64,000 nucleotides of DNA from Bacillus nitratireducens (GCF_001884135.1 NZ_MAOC01000008.1:1-64000), one strand, 5' to 3'. Counted from the first letter of the stretch, positions 19,237 through 28,791 are shown. Notes: a model not told the origin generated them from the sequence alone. Program-made: numbers and translations.

Positions 19237-19320
19237 CTATCTTGTTTTACAAGATAGATAAGCGTAAGTATCTTGCTTTACAAAATAGTATAGCAGAGAC
19301 TATTTTGCAAAACAAGATAG
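19237..19320 (-). promoter_or_regulatory. PadR promoter covered by three phased 21 bp operators
   Basis: Site 1 at 19237-19257 is a perfect palindrome CTATCTTGT-TTT-ACAAGATAG. Site 2 (19268-19288) matches it at 18 of 21 bases, and site 3 (19300-19320) reads CTATTTTGC-AAA-ACAAGATAG. Centres are 31-32 bp apart, three helical turns. On the minus strand a -35 TTGTTT (19310-19315) inside site 3 and a -10 TATACT (19287-19292) overlapping site 2 are 17 nt apart, so binding would block RNA polymerase directly. Confidence 0.75.
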
Positions 19321-19416
19321 CTAAAGATTTTTTTCCAAATGTTTGCAGGAATTTCATTATCGCCTCTCTAAATAGAGCAATAAGAGAACTTTTATTATGA
19401 AGGAGTGTTTTTCATC

Positions 19417-20193
19417 ATGGTTACAAATCGAGTTGTCTTTTTAACAGGTGCTGCGAGTGGTATTGGATATGAGATGGGGAATGCTTTTGCAAAAGAAGGC
19501 GCAAAAGTTGTTATTACTGATCGTCTTGAAGAGCGTGCGAAAGAAGCTGCTGAACAATTACAAAAGGAAGGATTTCAAGCTATCGGTTTAAAATGTGACG
19601 TTACATCTGAAGTAGAAATTACAGCAGCAATTTCTCAAACAGTTAATCATTTCGGTTCATTAGATATATTAATTAACAATGCAGGAATGCAACACGTTTC
19701 ACCGATTGAAGATTTTCCAACTGAAAAGTTCGAGCTGCTAATCAAAATTATGCAAATCGCTCCTTTCATCGCAATTAAGCATGCCTTTCCGATTATGAAA
19801 AAACAAAAGTATGGTCGGATTATTAATGTCGCTTCCATTAATGGCCTTGTCGGATTTGCTGGAAAAGCTGCTTATAATAGTGCGAAACATGGCGTAATTG
19901 GATTAACGAAAGTGGCTGCTTTAGAGGGAGCAACTCATGGAATTACTGTAAATGCTCTTTGTCCTGGATATGTTGATACCCCTCTTGTACGAAACCAACT
20001 ACAAGACTTAGCAACTACGCGAAATGTACCACTTGAAAATGTTTTAGAAGATGTTATTTATCCTCTCGTACCACAAAAGCGCTTGTTACAAGTACAAGAA
20101 ATTGCGGATTATGCTATGTTTCTAGCAAGTGAAAAAGCAAAAGGCATAACTGGTCAAGCTGTTGTTATCGATGGTGGATATACTGCTCAATAA
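19417..20193 (+). CDS. 3-hydroxybutyrate dehydrogenase (SDR)
   Basis: NAD-dependent oxidation of 3-hydroxybutyrate to acetoacetate. 258 residues; start at the ATG at 19417 after GAAGGAG. SDR features: TGAASGIG (10-17), NNAG (87-90), Ser140, Tyr153 and Lys157 in YNSAK. Length and the C-terminal GITGQAVVIDGGYTAQ fit hydroxybutyrate dehydrogenases closely. Divergent from the PadR operon. bcr1 copy 3 was inserted exactly at its stop codon, ahead of its terminator. Confidence 0.88.
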   Translation: MVTNRVVFLTGAASGIGYEMGNAFAKEGAKVVITDRLEERAKEAAEQLQKEGFQAIGLKCDVTSEVEITAAISQTVNHFGSLDILINNAGMQHVSPIEDFPTEKFELLIKIMQIAPFIAIKHAFPIMKKQKYGRIINVASINGLVGFAGKAAYNSAKHGVIGLTKVAALEGATHGITVNALCPGYVDTPLVRNQLQDLATTRNVPLENVLEDVIYPLVPQKRLLQVQEIADYAMFLASEKAKGITGQAVVIDGGYTAQ

Positions 20194-20194
20194 A

Positions 20195-20348
20195 GTGAAA
20201 CTTTAATCAGTGGGGGTTTTGTTCATCCCCACTGATTATTAGCCTTCACCAATCGGGCTTTTACGGGCAGCTAATCTCCGACCTAACTTCTTTGCTCCAA
20301 GCAAATTTTGAGGTGGGAGTTTTACTGCCCGTTAATGCGGGATAGAAA
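20195..20348 (+). repeat. bcr1 repeat, copy 3
   Basis: 154 bp with a perfect 5 bp target duplication ATAAA at 20190-20194 and 20349-20353. The left duplication contains the TAA stop of the dehydrogenase. The right one is part of the 5' arm of the gene's terminator. Same internal stems as the other copies; about 85-90% similar to copy 1 by eye. Confidence 0.88.
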
Positions 20349-20383
20349 ATAAAGTTTGCTCTTCGCGAGCAAACTTTATTTTC
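20345..20383. terminator. Terminator of the hydroxybutyrate dehydrogenase gene
   Basis: Perfect 16 bp stem GAAAATAAAGTTTGCT / AGCAAACTTTATTTTC, 7 nt loop, T-run after. The first 4 nt of the stem come from the end of bcr1 copy 3 and the next 5 from the target duplication. Confidence 0.85.
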
Positions 20384-20403
20384 TTTCTATCGCGAGGATC
20401 TTA

Positions 20404-20541
20404 CTACTTTAGTAATTGTTTAGGGAGTTTCTCAATTGCAACAATCACTCCGTCTAATTTACTTTCAATGCGATGTAGTAAATATAGCGTTACAACAATT
20501 GGAAACCCCACATTACCTATCATCCTGATCCACTCTTCCAT
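20404..20541 (-). CDS. YvrJ family small protein
   Basis: 45 residues starting MEEWIRMIGNVGFPI, one hydrophobic helix (~8-22) followed by an amphipathic helix (HRIESKLDGVIVAIEKL). This is the YvrJ family pattern. Ribosome site GGGAGGAGA 5 nt before the ATG. Role unknown; YvrJ-type proteins are often found near sigma-factor or phage-like genes, but here it stands alone. Confidence 0.8.
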   Translation of the reverse strand: MEEWIRMIGNVGFPIVVTLYLLHRIESKLDGVIVAIEKLPKQLLK

Positions 20542-20595
20542 CTTTCTCTCCTCCCTTCATTACATAAATAAGAGGAAAAGAGATTCTTAGGCATA

Positions 20596-20628
20596 AAAAA
20601 ACAAGCTATTTGTGATTAGCTTGTTTTT
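20596..20628 (-). terminator. Terminator of the mtnKA operon
   Basis: AAAAACAAGCTA / TAGCTTGTTTTT stem overlapping the mtnA stop codon, with a T-run on the minus strand. Confidence 0.8.
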
Positions 20629-21670
20629 CAAATAATAATGCAATTCCCTGTTTATAATCTCCTCGTATAATACCTTTCTCGGTAATAATACCTGTAATTA
20701 ATTCGTTTGGTGTTACATCAAATGCTGGATTATAAACAGTAGTTCCAACTGGTGCCACTTGTTTCCCGAAAATTTTCGTAACTTCTGTTTCGTCTCTTTC
20801 TTCAATAACAATTTCAGCGCCTGTTTGTTTCGTAGTATCAAATGTCGATAGCTGAGCTGCAACGTAAAATGGAATATCGAAATACTTTGCTAATATAGCT
20901 AAATTCATTGTTCCAATTTTATTTGCTGTATCTCCATTTGCGACAATTCGGTCCGCTCCTACAATAATCGCGTTTATTTCTTTCGTTTGAATAGCATGCG
21001 CTGCCGTATTATCTGTAATAAGCGTTACATCAATTTCCGCTTGTTTCAACTCCCAAGTCGTTAAACGTCCCCCTTGTAAAACTGGTCTTGTTTCACACGC
21101 ATACGCATGTAAATGTACACCCTTTTCTTTCCCAATATAAAACGGTGCTAATGCAGTACCATATCTAGCAGTTGCGATACTTCCTGCATTACAAATTGTT
21201 AAAATTTTATCACCGTCTTTAAAACACGTTAAACCATGTTCTCCAATATTTCGGCACACCATTTCATCCTCTTGCTGAATATGAAGCGCTTCTTCTTCTA
21301 ATATTTTTTGAGCTTCTTTTATTGTAGTAATCTCTCGAATAGATTCTCTCATACGATCGATTGCCCAAAATAAATTGACTGCTGTCGGGCGTGATGTTCC
21401 TAAATAGTTACAATCTCTATTAAACTTCTTTTGAAACTCATCGATATTTATAGCATCGTATTTCTTTGCCGCAAGCGCCAAACCAAACGCAGCTACAATT
21501 CCAATTGCAGGTGCCCCGCGTACTTCTAACATAATAATGCTTTTCCATACCTCTTCAATAGTCGTTAATGTTTTAAACTCAGTAATATGCGGTAGTTTTG
21601 TTTGGTTTAATACTGCAAGGGCATCACCTTTCCAACTGACAGACCTCGGAATAGTAACAATTGTACTCAT
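20606..21670 (-). CDS. mtnA: S-methyl-5-thioribose-1-phosphate isomerase MtnA
   Basis: Isomerises methylthioribose-1-phosphate to methylthioribulose-1-phosphate in the methionine salvage pathway. 354 residues, eIF2B-like fold, with the family motifs [12 protein letters not shown] (~49-60), [18 protein letters not shown] (~158-175) and [17 protein letters not shown] (~240-256). Overlaps mtnK by 4 nt (ATGA), so it is translationally coupled to it under the upstream SAM riboswitch. Confidence 0.95.
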   Translation of the reverse strand: MSTIVTIPRSVSWKGDALAVLNQTKLPHITEFKTLTTIEEVWKSIIMLEVRGAPAIGIVAAFGLALAAKKYDAINIDEFQKKFNRDCNYLGTSRPTAVNLFWAIDRMRESIREITTIKEAQKILEEEALHIQQEDEMVCRNIGEHGLTCFKDGDKILTICNAGSIATARYGTALAPFYIGKEKGVHLHAYACETRPVLQGGRLTTWELKQAEIDVTLITDNTAAHAIQTKEINAIIVGADRIVANGDTANKIGTMNLAILAKYFDIPFYVAAQLSTFDTTKQTGAEIVIEERDETEVTKIFGKQVAPVGTTVYNPAFDVTPNELITGIITEKGIIRGDYKQGIALLFEKQANHK

Positions 21671-22848
21671 GCTTTTACGCCTCCAGAAACTGTCTGTTGA
21701 AATAACGTTCGGAACAATTGAATATCAGCACTCTTAGATTCATATTTTATTAGTTCTTTTCCTAAGGATAACGCTTGCTTCTTAGCTTGAATTCTTTTTT
21801 CTTTATTTGCTATTTCATCTAAATCAGCTACATGAGCTAAGCCAATTGTTCTACGAATAAGTTCACATCCAGCAAATCCGACAGCATCAGTAAAGATATT
21901 TTGCAAAATAATTGGTAACCATTGTTTCTCTTTCGTATATGCTTCTACACCTTCTCCAATCCATAACCTCGTAAAAGCTTCTACAAAATAACTCCATGTT
22001 TTCTCTATATGGAAAAATAGTACATTTCTCTGCTCTTCTTCTCTTGATAAAGCATTTAATAATAAATTTGCAACAAATTGACCGATGTCAAATCCAAATG
22101 GACCGTACGTTGCAAACTCTGGATCAATTACTTTCGTTTCAGAAGGTGATGAAAATATACTACCAGTATGTAAATCTCCGTGTATGAGAGCCTCTTTTCT
22201 CGTCAAAAACTTATACTTATACTGTGCTACTTTTAATTTTAAAGTTTTATCACTCCACAGTTCATCAACCGCTAGTTGTAACTCTGGTTCATAATCATTT
22301 GTATCATAATGACTAAACGGATCTGTAAACACTAAATCTTCTGTAATTTTACTAAGGTCTGGGTTTACAAATGTGCCCTCTAGTACCCTCTTCTCTTCTG
22401 ACTGTAAACCGAAATCTGAAGTATAAAATAAAACATGTGCTAGAAAGCGACCAATGTGCTGGGATAAAAGAGGATACTCTTCTCCGTCTATTAATCCTTT
22501 TCTTGTAATCGTTAGTCTTGATAAATCTTCTATTACTGTCACTGCCAACTCCTCATCATGACTGTATACTACCGGCACGTATTCCGGTACATACTTTGCG
22601 AAAATTTGTAATGCTTTACTTTCAATCGTCGCTCTTTTTATAGACAATGGCCAACTCTCACCAACTACTTTCGCATATGGCAGTGCTTGTTTTATTATAA
22701 TAGACTTCTCTCCATCATCTAATTTGAACACGTAATTTAAATTTCCATCTCCAATTTCATGACAAACTACATTTGCTTTCTTTTCAAAATAACCGTGTTC
22801 TTTCGCATATTGTATAGCTGTTGTTTCAGTTAATGAATAATATCCCAT
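21667..22848 (-). CDS. mtnK: S-methyl-5-thioribose kinase MtnK
   Basis: Phosphorylates methylthioribose, the entry step of salvage. Start at 22848 ([11 protein letters not shown]) after AAGGGGGAG; the longer opening to 22908 reads into the riboswitch terminator. 393 residues with the kinase fold motifs [12 protein letters not shown] (~230, catalytic Asp) and [18 protein letters not shown] (metal-binding Asp). First gene of mtnKA. Confidence 0.94.
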   Translation of the reverse strand: MGYYSLTETTAIQYAKEHGYFEKKANVVCHEIGDGNLNYVFKLDDGEKSIIIKQALPYAKVVGESWPLSIKRATIESKALQIFAKYVPEYVPVVYSHDEELAVTVIEDLSRLTITRKGLIDGEEYPLLSQHIGRFLAHVLFYTSDFGLQSEEKRVLEGTFVNPDLSKITEDLVFTDPFSHYDTNDYEPELQLAVDELWSDKTLKLKVAQYKYKFLTRKEALIHGDLHTGSIFSSPSETKVIDPEFATYGPFGFDIGQFVANLLLNALSREEEQRNVLFFHIEKTWSYFVEAFTRLWIGEGVEAYTKEKQWLPIILQNIFTDAVGFAGCELIRRTIGLAHVADLDEIANKEKRIQAKKQALSLGKELIKYESKSADIQLFRTLFQQTVSGGVKA

Positions 22849-22873
22849 CGTCTTCTCCCCCTTTTTTAAATTC

Positions 22874-22922
22874 AGAGGTTTTTCTGACGTAGAAAAACCT
22901 CTTTCCACAAAGAAAGAGGTTT
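22874..22922 (-). terminator. Expression platform of the mtnK SAM riboswitch
   Basis: On the minus strand, AACCTCTTTC / GAAAGAGGTT with a following T-run (22893-22922) is the intrinsic terminator used when SAM is bound. Its 3' arm can also pair with sequence further down: AGAGGTTTTTCT / AGAAAAACCTCT at 22874-22902. The two hairpins share one arm and so exclude each other. Confidence 0.75.
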
Positions 22923-22939
22923 GAAGTTTATCTTCTCCC

Positions 22940-23081
22940 CTCTTATCTGCCAGAAAGTAAACTTTCTGCTGGAATTAGCACCGTGCCTTTTGGCGTAAAT
23001 AAACGCCCCATTTCACAATGGTATTACGGTCGGTTGCTGGGCTTCATCGGGCCAAATCCCTCCACCTGCTCTTGATAAGAG
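22940..23081 (-). ncRNA. SAM-I (S-box) riboswitch controlling mtnKA
   Basis: Minus strand reads CTCTTATCAAGAGCAGGTGG, then GATGAAGCC…GGCAACC-type core (AGCCCAGCAACC) and GCACGGTGCTAATTCC, ending GCAGATAAGAG. P1 is 8 bp (CTCTTATC / GATAAGAG). The region between core segments is longer than usual because of an extra hairpin GGCGTTTATTTACGCC. S-box RNAs switch off sulfur and methionine genes when SAM is plentiful. Confidence 0.95.
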
Positions 23082-23153
23082 TTATATAATTTTTTAGAAT
23101 TTTTAACTTTATGTTGAAGACTATACCAAGAATAAAAATCACTTGTCAATATT

Positions 23154-23933
23154 TTATTTGTATAATTCTGGACGGCGATCTGCAAAAACTGGAATTCCTT
23201 TACGTACCTCTTTAATCTTCTCGAATTTAAGTTCTCCAAATAAAATTGATTCCTCTTCATTTGCCTCTACTACAACTTCACCCCAAGGATCCACAATTAA
23301 AGAATGACCTGCAAACTCATTATTCGGATCCTTTCCTGCCCTATTACATGCAACAACATAACACTGATTTTCAACTGCTCTTGCTTGCAATAACAAACGC
23401 CAATGCGCTAAACGAACTAATGGCCATTCTGCTACAACAAATAAAACTTTTGCACCTTTAGCAGTATGAACGCGCATCCACTCTGGAAAACGAATATCAT
23501 AACAAATTGTGCCGGCGCACTCTACATCATCTAGCTTAAATTCACCTGTACTATTTCCAGCGATTAAATATTTATGTTCATCCATAAGCTGAAATAAGTG
23601 CACTTTACTATATTCATTGACTAGTTCTCCTTCCTTGTTTACAACATACATTGTATTGGTAACACCTTGTTCTGTTTGCTTCGCTATGGAACCACCAACA
23701 ATATGTACACCATATTGTTTCGACCATTCTTTCAACTTTTCTTTCGTTTCTACTCCCTCTCTATCTGCAATTTCAGAAAGTCTCGTTAAATCATATCCTG
23801 TCGTCCATAGTTCTGGTAAGACAATAACATCTGGTCTTTCCTTCATCGCTTCACTTATTTTATTTTTGGCGTTCTCAATATTTTTTTCTACATCTCCAAA
23901 GACAATATCCATTTGAATACATGCGACTTTCAT
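23154..23933 (-). CDS. mtnU: Carbon-nitrogen hydrolase MtnU
   Basis: Nitrilase-superfamily amidase, thought to be omega-amidase/2-oxoglutaramate amidase removing the keto-amide made by MtnE. Start at 23933 (MKVACIQMDI); the upstream in-frame codons overlap the mtnE promoter. 259 residues with the Glu-Lys-Cys triad: LPELW (~43), YSKVHLF (~110) and GTICYDIRFPE (~145). It lies before the mtnKA riboswitch and reads away from mtnE. Confidence 0.9.
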   Translation of the reverse strand: MKVACIQMDIVFGDVEKNIENAKNKISEAMKERPDVIVLPELWTTGYDLTRLSEIADREGVETKEKLKEWSKQYGVHIVGGSIAKQTEQGVTNTMYVVNKEGELVNEYSKVHLFQLMDEHKYLIAGNSTGEFKLDDVECAGTICYDIRFPEWMRVHTAKGAKVLFVVAEWPLVRLAHWRLLLQARAVENQCYVVACNRAGKDPNNEFAGHSLIVDPWGEVVVEANEEESILFGELKFEKIKEVRKGIPVFADRRPELYK

Positions 23934-24031
23934 TTTTTCAGCCCCATTCTCATTTTTCTCTTTACAAAATACTGGAAAGATTATATCATTTGTCACTAGA
24001 ATTGTAACAACTTTCAAAAGAGGTGGAAAGT

Positions 24032-25210
24032 ATGAAATTATTTCAACATTCTGAGATAGTAACATCATTGCCAACACAATTTTTCGCTTCACTTGTTGCA
24101 AAGGTTAACAAAGTCGTTGCAGCTGGTCACGATGTTATTAATCTAGGTCAAGGTAATCCAGATCAACCAACACCGCAGCATATCGTTAAAGCTTTACAAG
24201 ATGCTGCTGAAAAGACCATTCATCATAAATATCCGCCATTTCGCGGACACGAAAGCTTAAAAGAAGCCGTGGCAACATTCTATCAACGTGAATATGATGT
24301 AGTAGTAAATCCAAAAACTGAAGTTGCTATTTTGTTTGGCGGAAAAGCTGGATTAGTAGAATTACCAATTTGTTTTACAAACCCTGGTGATACTATTCTC
24401 GTTCCAGATCCAGGCTATCCAGATTATTTATCAGGAGTTGCTTTAGCAAAAGCACAATTTGAAACAATGCCGCTTATTGCAGAGAATAATTTTTTACCGG
24501 ATTATACAAAAATTGATAACTCTATTGCCGAGCGTGCAAAGTTAATGTTTTTAAACTATCCAAATAACCCTACCGGTGCTACTGCATCAAAAGACTTTTT
24601 TGATGAAACCATTCATTTTGCTAATGAACATAATATATTAGTCGTTCATGATTTTGCATACGGTGCTATTGGATTCGATGGTCAAAAGCCCATTAGTTTC
24701 TTGCAAGCAGACGGTGCCAAAGATACAGGTATTGAAATTTACACTCTATCGAAGACTTTCAATATGGCCGGATGGCGCATCGCTTTTGCTGTGGGGAATG
24801 AAAGTGTGATTGAGACAATTAACCTATTGCAAGATCATATGTATGTTAGTATTTTTGGTGCAATTCAAGATGCTGCCCGCGAAGCACTATTAAGTTCACA
24901 GTCTTGCGTAGTAGACCTTGTAAATAGTTACGAATCTCGAAGAAACGCTCTTATTTCAGCTTGTCACTCAATTGGTTGGAATGTAGACATTCCAACAGGA
25001 TCATTCTTTGCATGGCTTCCTGTACCAGAAGGATATACATCTGAGCAATTTTCTGATATTTTACTAGAAAAAGCACACGTTGCAGTTGCTCCTGGTGTTG
25101 GATTTGGTGAGCATGGCGAAGGATATGTCCGCGTTGGTCTCTTGCATACAGAAGATAGATTACGAGAAGCCATTAATCGAATTGATAAATTAAATTTTTT
25201 CAAAAAGTAA
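24032..25210 (+). CDS. mtnE: Methionine-pathway aminotransferase MtnE
   Basis: PLP aminotransferase converting ketomethylthiobutyrate to methionine, the last salvage step (glutamine as likely donor). 392 residues; start at the ATG at 24032 after AGAGGTGG. PLP lysine K241 in TLSKTFNMAGWR; other fold-I motifs are NYPNNPTG and HDFAYG. Divergent from mtnU with only 98 bp between the starts and no S-box there, unlike the two riboswitches elsewhere in the cluster. Confidence 0.92.
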   Translation: MKLFQHSEIVTSLPTQFFASLVAKVNKVVAAGHDVINLGQGNPDQPTPQHIVKALQDAAEKTIHHKYPPFRGHESLKEAVATFYQREYDVVVNPKTEVAILFGGKAGLVELPICFTNPGDTILVPDPGYPDYLSGVALAKAQFETMPLIAENNFLPDYTKIDNSIAERAKLMFLNYPNNPTGATASKDFFDETIHFANEHNILVVHDFAYGAIGFDGQKPISFLQADGAKDTGIEIYTLSKTFNMAGWRIAFAVGNESVIETINLLQDHMYVSIFGAIQDAAREALLSSQSCVVDLVNSYESRRNALISACHSIGWNVDIPTGSFFAWLPVPEGYTSEQFSDILLEKAHVAVAPGVGFGEHGEGYVRVGLLHTEDRLREAINRIDKLNFFKK

Positions 25211-25273
25211 TTGACAACATGAAAAATATCTGACAAAATTCAGTTATCTTAAAAATTTAAACATTTCTAAATA

Positions 25274-25422
25274 CTTCTTATCAAGAGCAGGTGGAGGGAC
25301 GAGCCCGACGAAACCCGGCAACCGATCTACAATTGTAGACACGGTGCTAATTCTCGCAGCATTATGCTGACAGATAAGGAGCTGGTTGTAAAAAAACCTC
25401 TCCTTAGCTGAGAGGTTTTTTT
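25274..25422 (+). ncRNA. SAM-I riboswitch and terminator controlling mtnWXBD
   Basis: Aptamer 25274-25382: CTTCTTATCAAGAGCAGGTGG, GACGAAACCCGGCAACC, ACGGTGCTAATTC, CAGATAAGG. P1 pairs TTCTTATC with GATAAGGA. The expression platform is the terminator AACCTCTCCTTAGCTGAGAGGTT plus T7 (25393-25422), 20 nt before the mtnW ribosome site. Confidence 0.96.
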
Positions 25423-25444
25423 ATTTAACTAGGAGGTTATAACA

Positions 25445-26689
25445 ATGAGCGGAATTATAGCGACATATTTAATCCATGATGATTCACATAACTTAGAAAA
25501 AAAAGCTGAGCAAATTGCACTCGGTTTAACAATTGGCTCTTGGACTCATTTGCCACACTTATTGCAAGAACAATTAAAACAACATAAAGGCAATGTCATT
25601 CATATTGAAGCGTTAGACGAACAAGAACACACTAACTCTTACCTTGGCAAAAAAGTATCACGTGGACTCATTAAAATTCATTATCCATCGCTGAACTTTA
25701 GCCCCGACTTACCTGCCATTTTGACAACAACATTTGAAAAACTTTCGTTAGATGGAGAAATTAAACTCATTGATTTAACATTCTCAGACGAATTAAAGAA
25801 ACAGTTTCCTGGACCAAAATTTGGAATTGAAGGCATCCGAAACCTTTTACAAGTTCAAGATCGCCCTCTTCTAATGAGTATTTTCAAAGGGATGATAGGA
25901 CGGAATATTGGATATTTAAAAGCTCAACTACGCGATCAGGCAATTGGAGGCGTAGATATTGTAAAAGATGATGAAATTTTATTCGAAAACTCATTAACAC
26001 CACTTACAAAAAGAATTGAATCTGGGAAAGAAGTTTTACAATCTGTATACGAAACTTACGGACATAAAACGTTATATGCAGTAAATTTAACAGGACGAAC
26101 TTTTGATTTAAAAGAAAATGCGAAACGTGCAGTGCAAGCTGGGGCTGATATTCTATTATTTAACGTATTTGCTTACGGACTAGATGTACTGCAAGCACTT
26201 GTAGAAGACGATGAAATTCCAATTCCTATTATGGCACACCCTGCTGTAAGTGGTGCTTACTCAGCATCCAAGTTATATGGAGTTTCATCTCCATTATTAC
26301 TCGGAAAACTACTACGTTATGCTGGGGCTGACTTTTCATTATTCCCATCTCCATATGGAAGTGTTGCGTTAGAAAAAGAGGAGGCTCTTGCCATCTCAAA
26401 ACATTTAACTGAAGACGATGCACTTTTCAAGAAGAGTTTTTCTGTTCCGTCTGCTGGTATTCACCCTGGTTTCGTTCCCTTTATTCTACGCGATTTCGGT
26501 AAAGATGTTGTTATTAATGCTGGCGGTGGGATACATGGACATCCGAATGGAGCGCAGGGTGGCGGTAAAGCTTTCCGTACTGCAATTGATGCTACTTTGC
26601 AAAATAAACCACTCCATGAAGTAGAGGACATAAATTTGCATAGTGCACTACAAATATGGGGAAATCCTTCTCTTGGGGTGAAATTATGA
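25445..26689 (+). CDS. mtnW: 2,3-diketo-5-methylthiopentyl-1-phosphate enolase MtnW
   Basis: RuBisCO-like protein that enolises diketo-methylthiopentyl-phosphate in methionine salvage. 414 residues. The lysine that is carbamylated in the family is K174 ([10 protein letters not shown]), followed by the metal-binding acids; the C-terminal phosphate site [16 protein letters not shown] is intact. Strong ribosome site TAGGAGG. First gene of mtnWXBD, under the SAM riboswitch directly upstream. Confidence 0.95.
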   Translation: MSGIIATYLIHDDSHNLEKKAEQIALGLTIGSWTHLPHLLQEQLKQHKGNVIHIEALDEQEHTNSYLGKKVSRGLIKIHYPSLNFSPDLPAILTTTFEKLSLDGEIKLIDLTFSDELKKQFPGPKFGIEGIRNLLQVQDRPLLMSIFKGMIGRNIGYLKAQLRDQAIGGVDIVKDDEILFENSLTPLTKRIESGKEVLQSVYETYGHKTLYAVNLTGRTFDLKENAKRAVQAGADILLFNVFAYGLDVLQALVEDDEIPIPIMAHPAVSGAYSASKLYGVSSPLLLGKLLRYAGADFSLFPSPYGSVALEKEEALAISKHLTEDDALFKKSFSVPSAGIHPGFVPFILRDFGKDVVINAGGGIHGHPNGAQGGGKAFRTAIDATLQNKPLHEVEDINLHSALQIWGNPSLGVKL

Positions 26690-27345
26690 GTATTCAAGTA
26701 TTTTGTGATTTCGATGGCACGATTACAAATAATGATAACATTATGTCCATTATGGAAAAATTCGCACCACCAGAAGCTGAAGATGTAAAGAATAGAATTT
26801 TATCACAAGAGCTATCTATTCAAGAAGGTGTTTCTCAATTATTTCAATTAATACCTACTAATTTGCACGATGATATGATTCAATTTTTAATAGAAACTGC
26901 TGAAATCCGTAGTGGTTTTCATGAATTTATACAATTTGTAAATAAAAATAACATTTCTTTTTACGTTATATCAGGTGGAATGGATTTCTTCGTCTATCCA
27001 CTCTTACAAGGAATCATTCCAAAAGAGCAAATTTACTGTAATGAAACAGACTTTTCAAGTGAATACATTACCGTTAAGTGGCCTCATCCTTGTGATCATC
27101 ATTGTCAAAATCATTGCGGATTATGTAAATCATCTTTAATCCGTAAATTAAGTGGTACAAATGATTTTCATATTGTGATTGGAGATTCAATTACTGATTT
27201 ACAAGCTGCGAAACAGGCGGATAAAGTATTTGCCCGCGACTTTCTTATTACAAAATGTGAAGAGAATCATATTGATTATACACCGTTTGAAACATTTCAA
27301 GATGTTCAAACCCAATTAAAACATTTGTTGGAGGTGAAATCATGA
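26686..27345 (+). CDS. mtnX: 2-hydroxy-3-keto-5-methylthiopentenyl-1-phosphate phosphatase MtnX
   Basis: HAD-superfamily phosphatase acting after MtnW. Start at 26686 overlapping the mtnW stop (ATGA). 219 residues with DFDGT at the N-terminus (nucleophile Asp), SGGMDFF (motif II) and [10 protein letters not shown] (motif IV). A cysteine/histidine cluster ([14 protein letters not shown], ~145-158) may bind a metal. Confidence 0.94.
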
Positions 27346-27980
27346 AACAACTTTTTCGTCAATGGTATGACTTAAGCGAGATTAAAAAAGAATTAACAAC
27401 ACGAAATTGGTTTCCAGCAACGAGTGGTAATATTTCTATAAAGGTTAGTCATGAGCCACTTACTTTTCTTATTACAGCAAGCGGTAAAGATAAAACAAAA
27501 ACTACTCCAGATGATTTTCTCTTAGTAGATCATCTAGGGGTTCCCGTATTAGAGACTGAATTAAGACCTTCAGCAGAAACAATATTGCATACACATATTT
27601 ATAACAATACGAATGCCGGGTGCGTACTTCATGTTCATACAACTGATAATAATGTCATCACAAATTTATATAGTGATGCAGTCACCCTTCAAAATCAAGA
27701 AATTATTAAAGCTCTCGATATTTGGGAAGAAGGTGCAACAATTCACATTCCTATTATCGAAAACCATGCCCATATCCCAACGCTTGGAGAAAACTTCCGA
27801 AAGCATATACAGGGAGATTCAGGAGCAGTATTAATCCGTAACCATGGTATTACCGTATGGGGCCGAGATAGCTTTGATGCAAAGAAAAGATTAGAAGCTT
27901 ATGAGTTTTTATTCCAATTTCATATAAAACTATTATCAATTCAAGGAGGCGTTTCTAATGGCGCAAATTCGTATTCATGA
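27342..27980 (+). CDS. mtnB: Methylthioribulose-1-phosphate dehydratase MtnB
   Basis: Class II aldolase-fold dehydratase, acting between MtnA and MtnW. 212 residues, starting with a 4 nt overlap with mtnX. Zinc ligands are visible in LHVHTTDNN (~93-95) and a later His (ENHAH). Its last 23 nt overlap the start of mtnD in another frame; the pathway order of genes and overlaps indicate a single tightly coupled operon. Confidence 0.94.
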
Positions 27981-28470
27981 GGAAAATACTCGTATTGAAA
28001 GTGAAGTAGAGGTATCAAACTTTCTACAAGGAGAAGATGTTTTATATGAGAAATGGAATATTTCTAAACTTCCTACTCATTTAAAAGAAAATTACTCCTT
28101 AACAGATGAAAACAAAGCTGAAATATTAACGGTGTTTTCAAAAGAAATTGTTGATGTTTCAGAACGCCGAGGTTATAAAGCATATGATGTGATTTCACTT
28201 TCTAGTAGCACACCTAACCTTGACGAGTTATTAATTAATTTCCAAAAAGAACACCATCATACTGACGATGAAGTTCGCTTTATTGTCAGCGGTCATGGCA
28301 TCTTCGCTATTGAAGGAAAAGATGGTCGATTCTTTGACGTTGAACTTGAGCCTGGTGATCTTATATCTGTACCTGAAAATGCAAGACATTATTTTACCTT
28401 ACAAGATGATCGCCAAGTTGTAGCTATTCGTATTTTTGTTACAACAGAAGGTTGGGTTCCAATTTATTAA
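27958..28470 (+). CDS. mtnD: Acireductone dioxygenase MtnD
   Basis: Cupin-fold metal enzyme oxidising acireductone to ketomethylthiobutyrate plus formate (iron form). 170 residues. Metal ligands: [11 protein letters not shown] (His, His, Glu, ~98-105) and ENARHYF (His, ~142). Ribosome site AAGGAGG lies inside mtnB. Last gene of the operon, followed by a strong terminator. Confidence 0.95.
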
Positions 28471-28480
28471 GGTAGCTAGT

Positions 28481-28520
28481 TGAATAAAAGATTGGAACCC
28501 CTTTTCCAATCTTTTATTCA
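28481..28520 (+). terminator. Terminator of mtnWXBD
   Basis: Perfect 17 bp inverted repeat TGAATAAAAGATTGGAA with complement, 6 nt loop, right after mtnD. Confidence 0.85.
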
Positions 28521-28552
28521 CTCTACATATATATATACATCCTCCTATGGAA

Positions 28553-28591
28553 CAGGCTTATTTCATAACATTGAAGTAAGCCTGATTTTTT
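28553..28591 (+). terminator. Second terminator downstream of mtnD
   Basis: CAGGCTTATTTC / GAAGTAAGCCTG stem followed by a T-run on the plus strand. Apart from this and the next promoter (TATGATATACT near 28735), the 28521-28791 gap shows nothing gene-like. Confidence 0.6.
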
Positions 28592-28791
28592 ATTCACTAA
28601 AATAATTTGTCCCTTTCGTTTGTTCAAATCAAATATCTCAAATCACACTTCCACTTTTTCAAGTACATTTCGGAACACTTTTTGAACATTCATTGAACTT
28701 TTTTTGAATTTTTTCTGAAAATTCTGTTTTACGTATGATATACTACAAGTAATAAGAAGGAAAAGAATATTGCAAGCAGAGGGGGATAATC

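Noticed and set aside
20195-20348. bcr1 copy as a riboswitch or sRNA
   Set aside because: Strongly structured, but repeated with target duplications at unrelated sites, which fits a mobile repeat better than a fixed regulatory RNA.
23934-24101. 56-residue N-terminal extension of MtnU
   Set aside because: Overlaps the divergent mtnE start and lacks a ribosome site; family members start at MKVACIQ.
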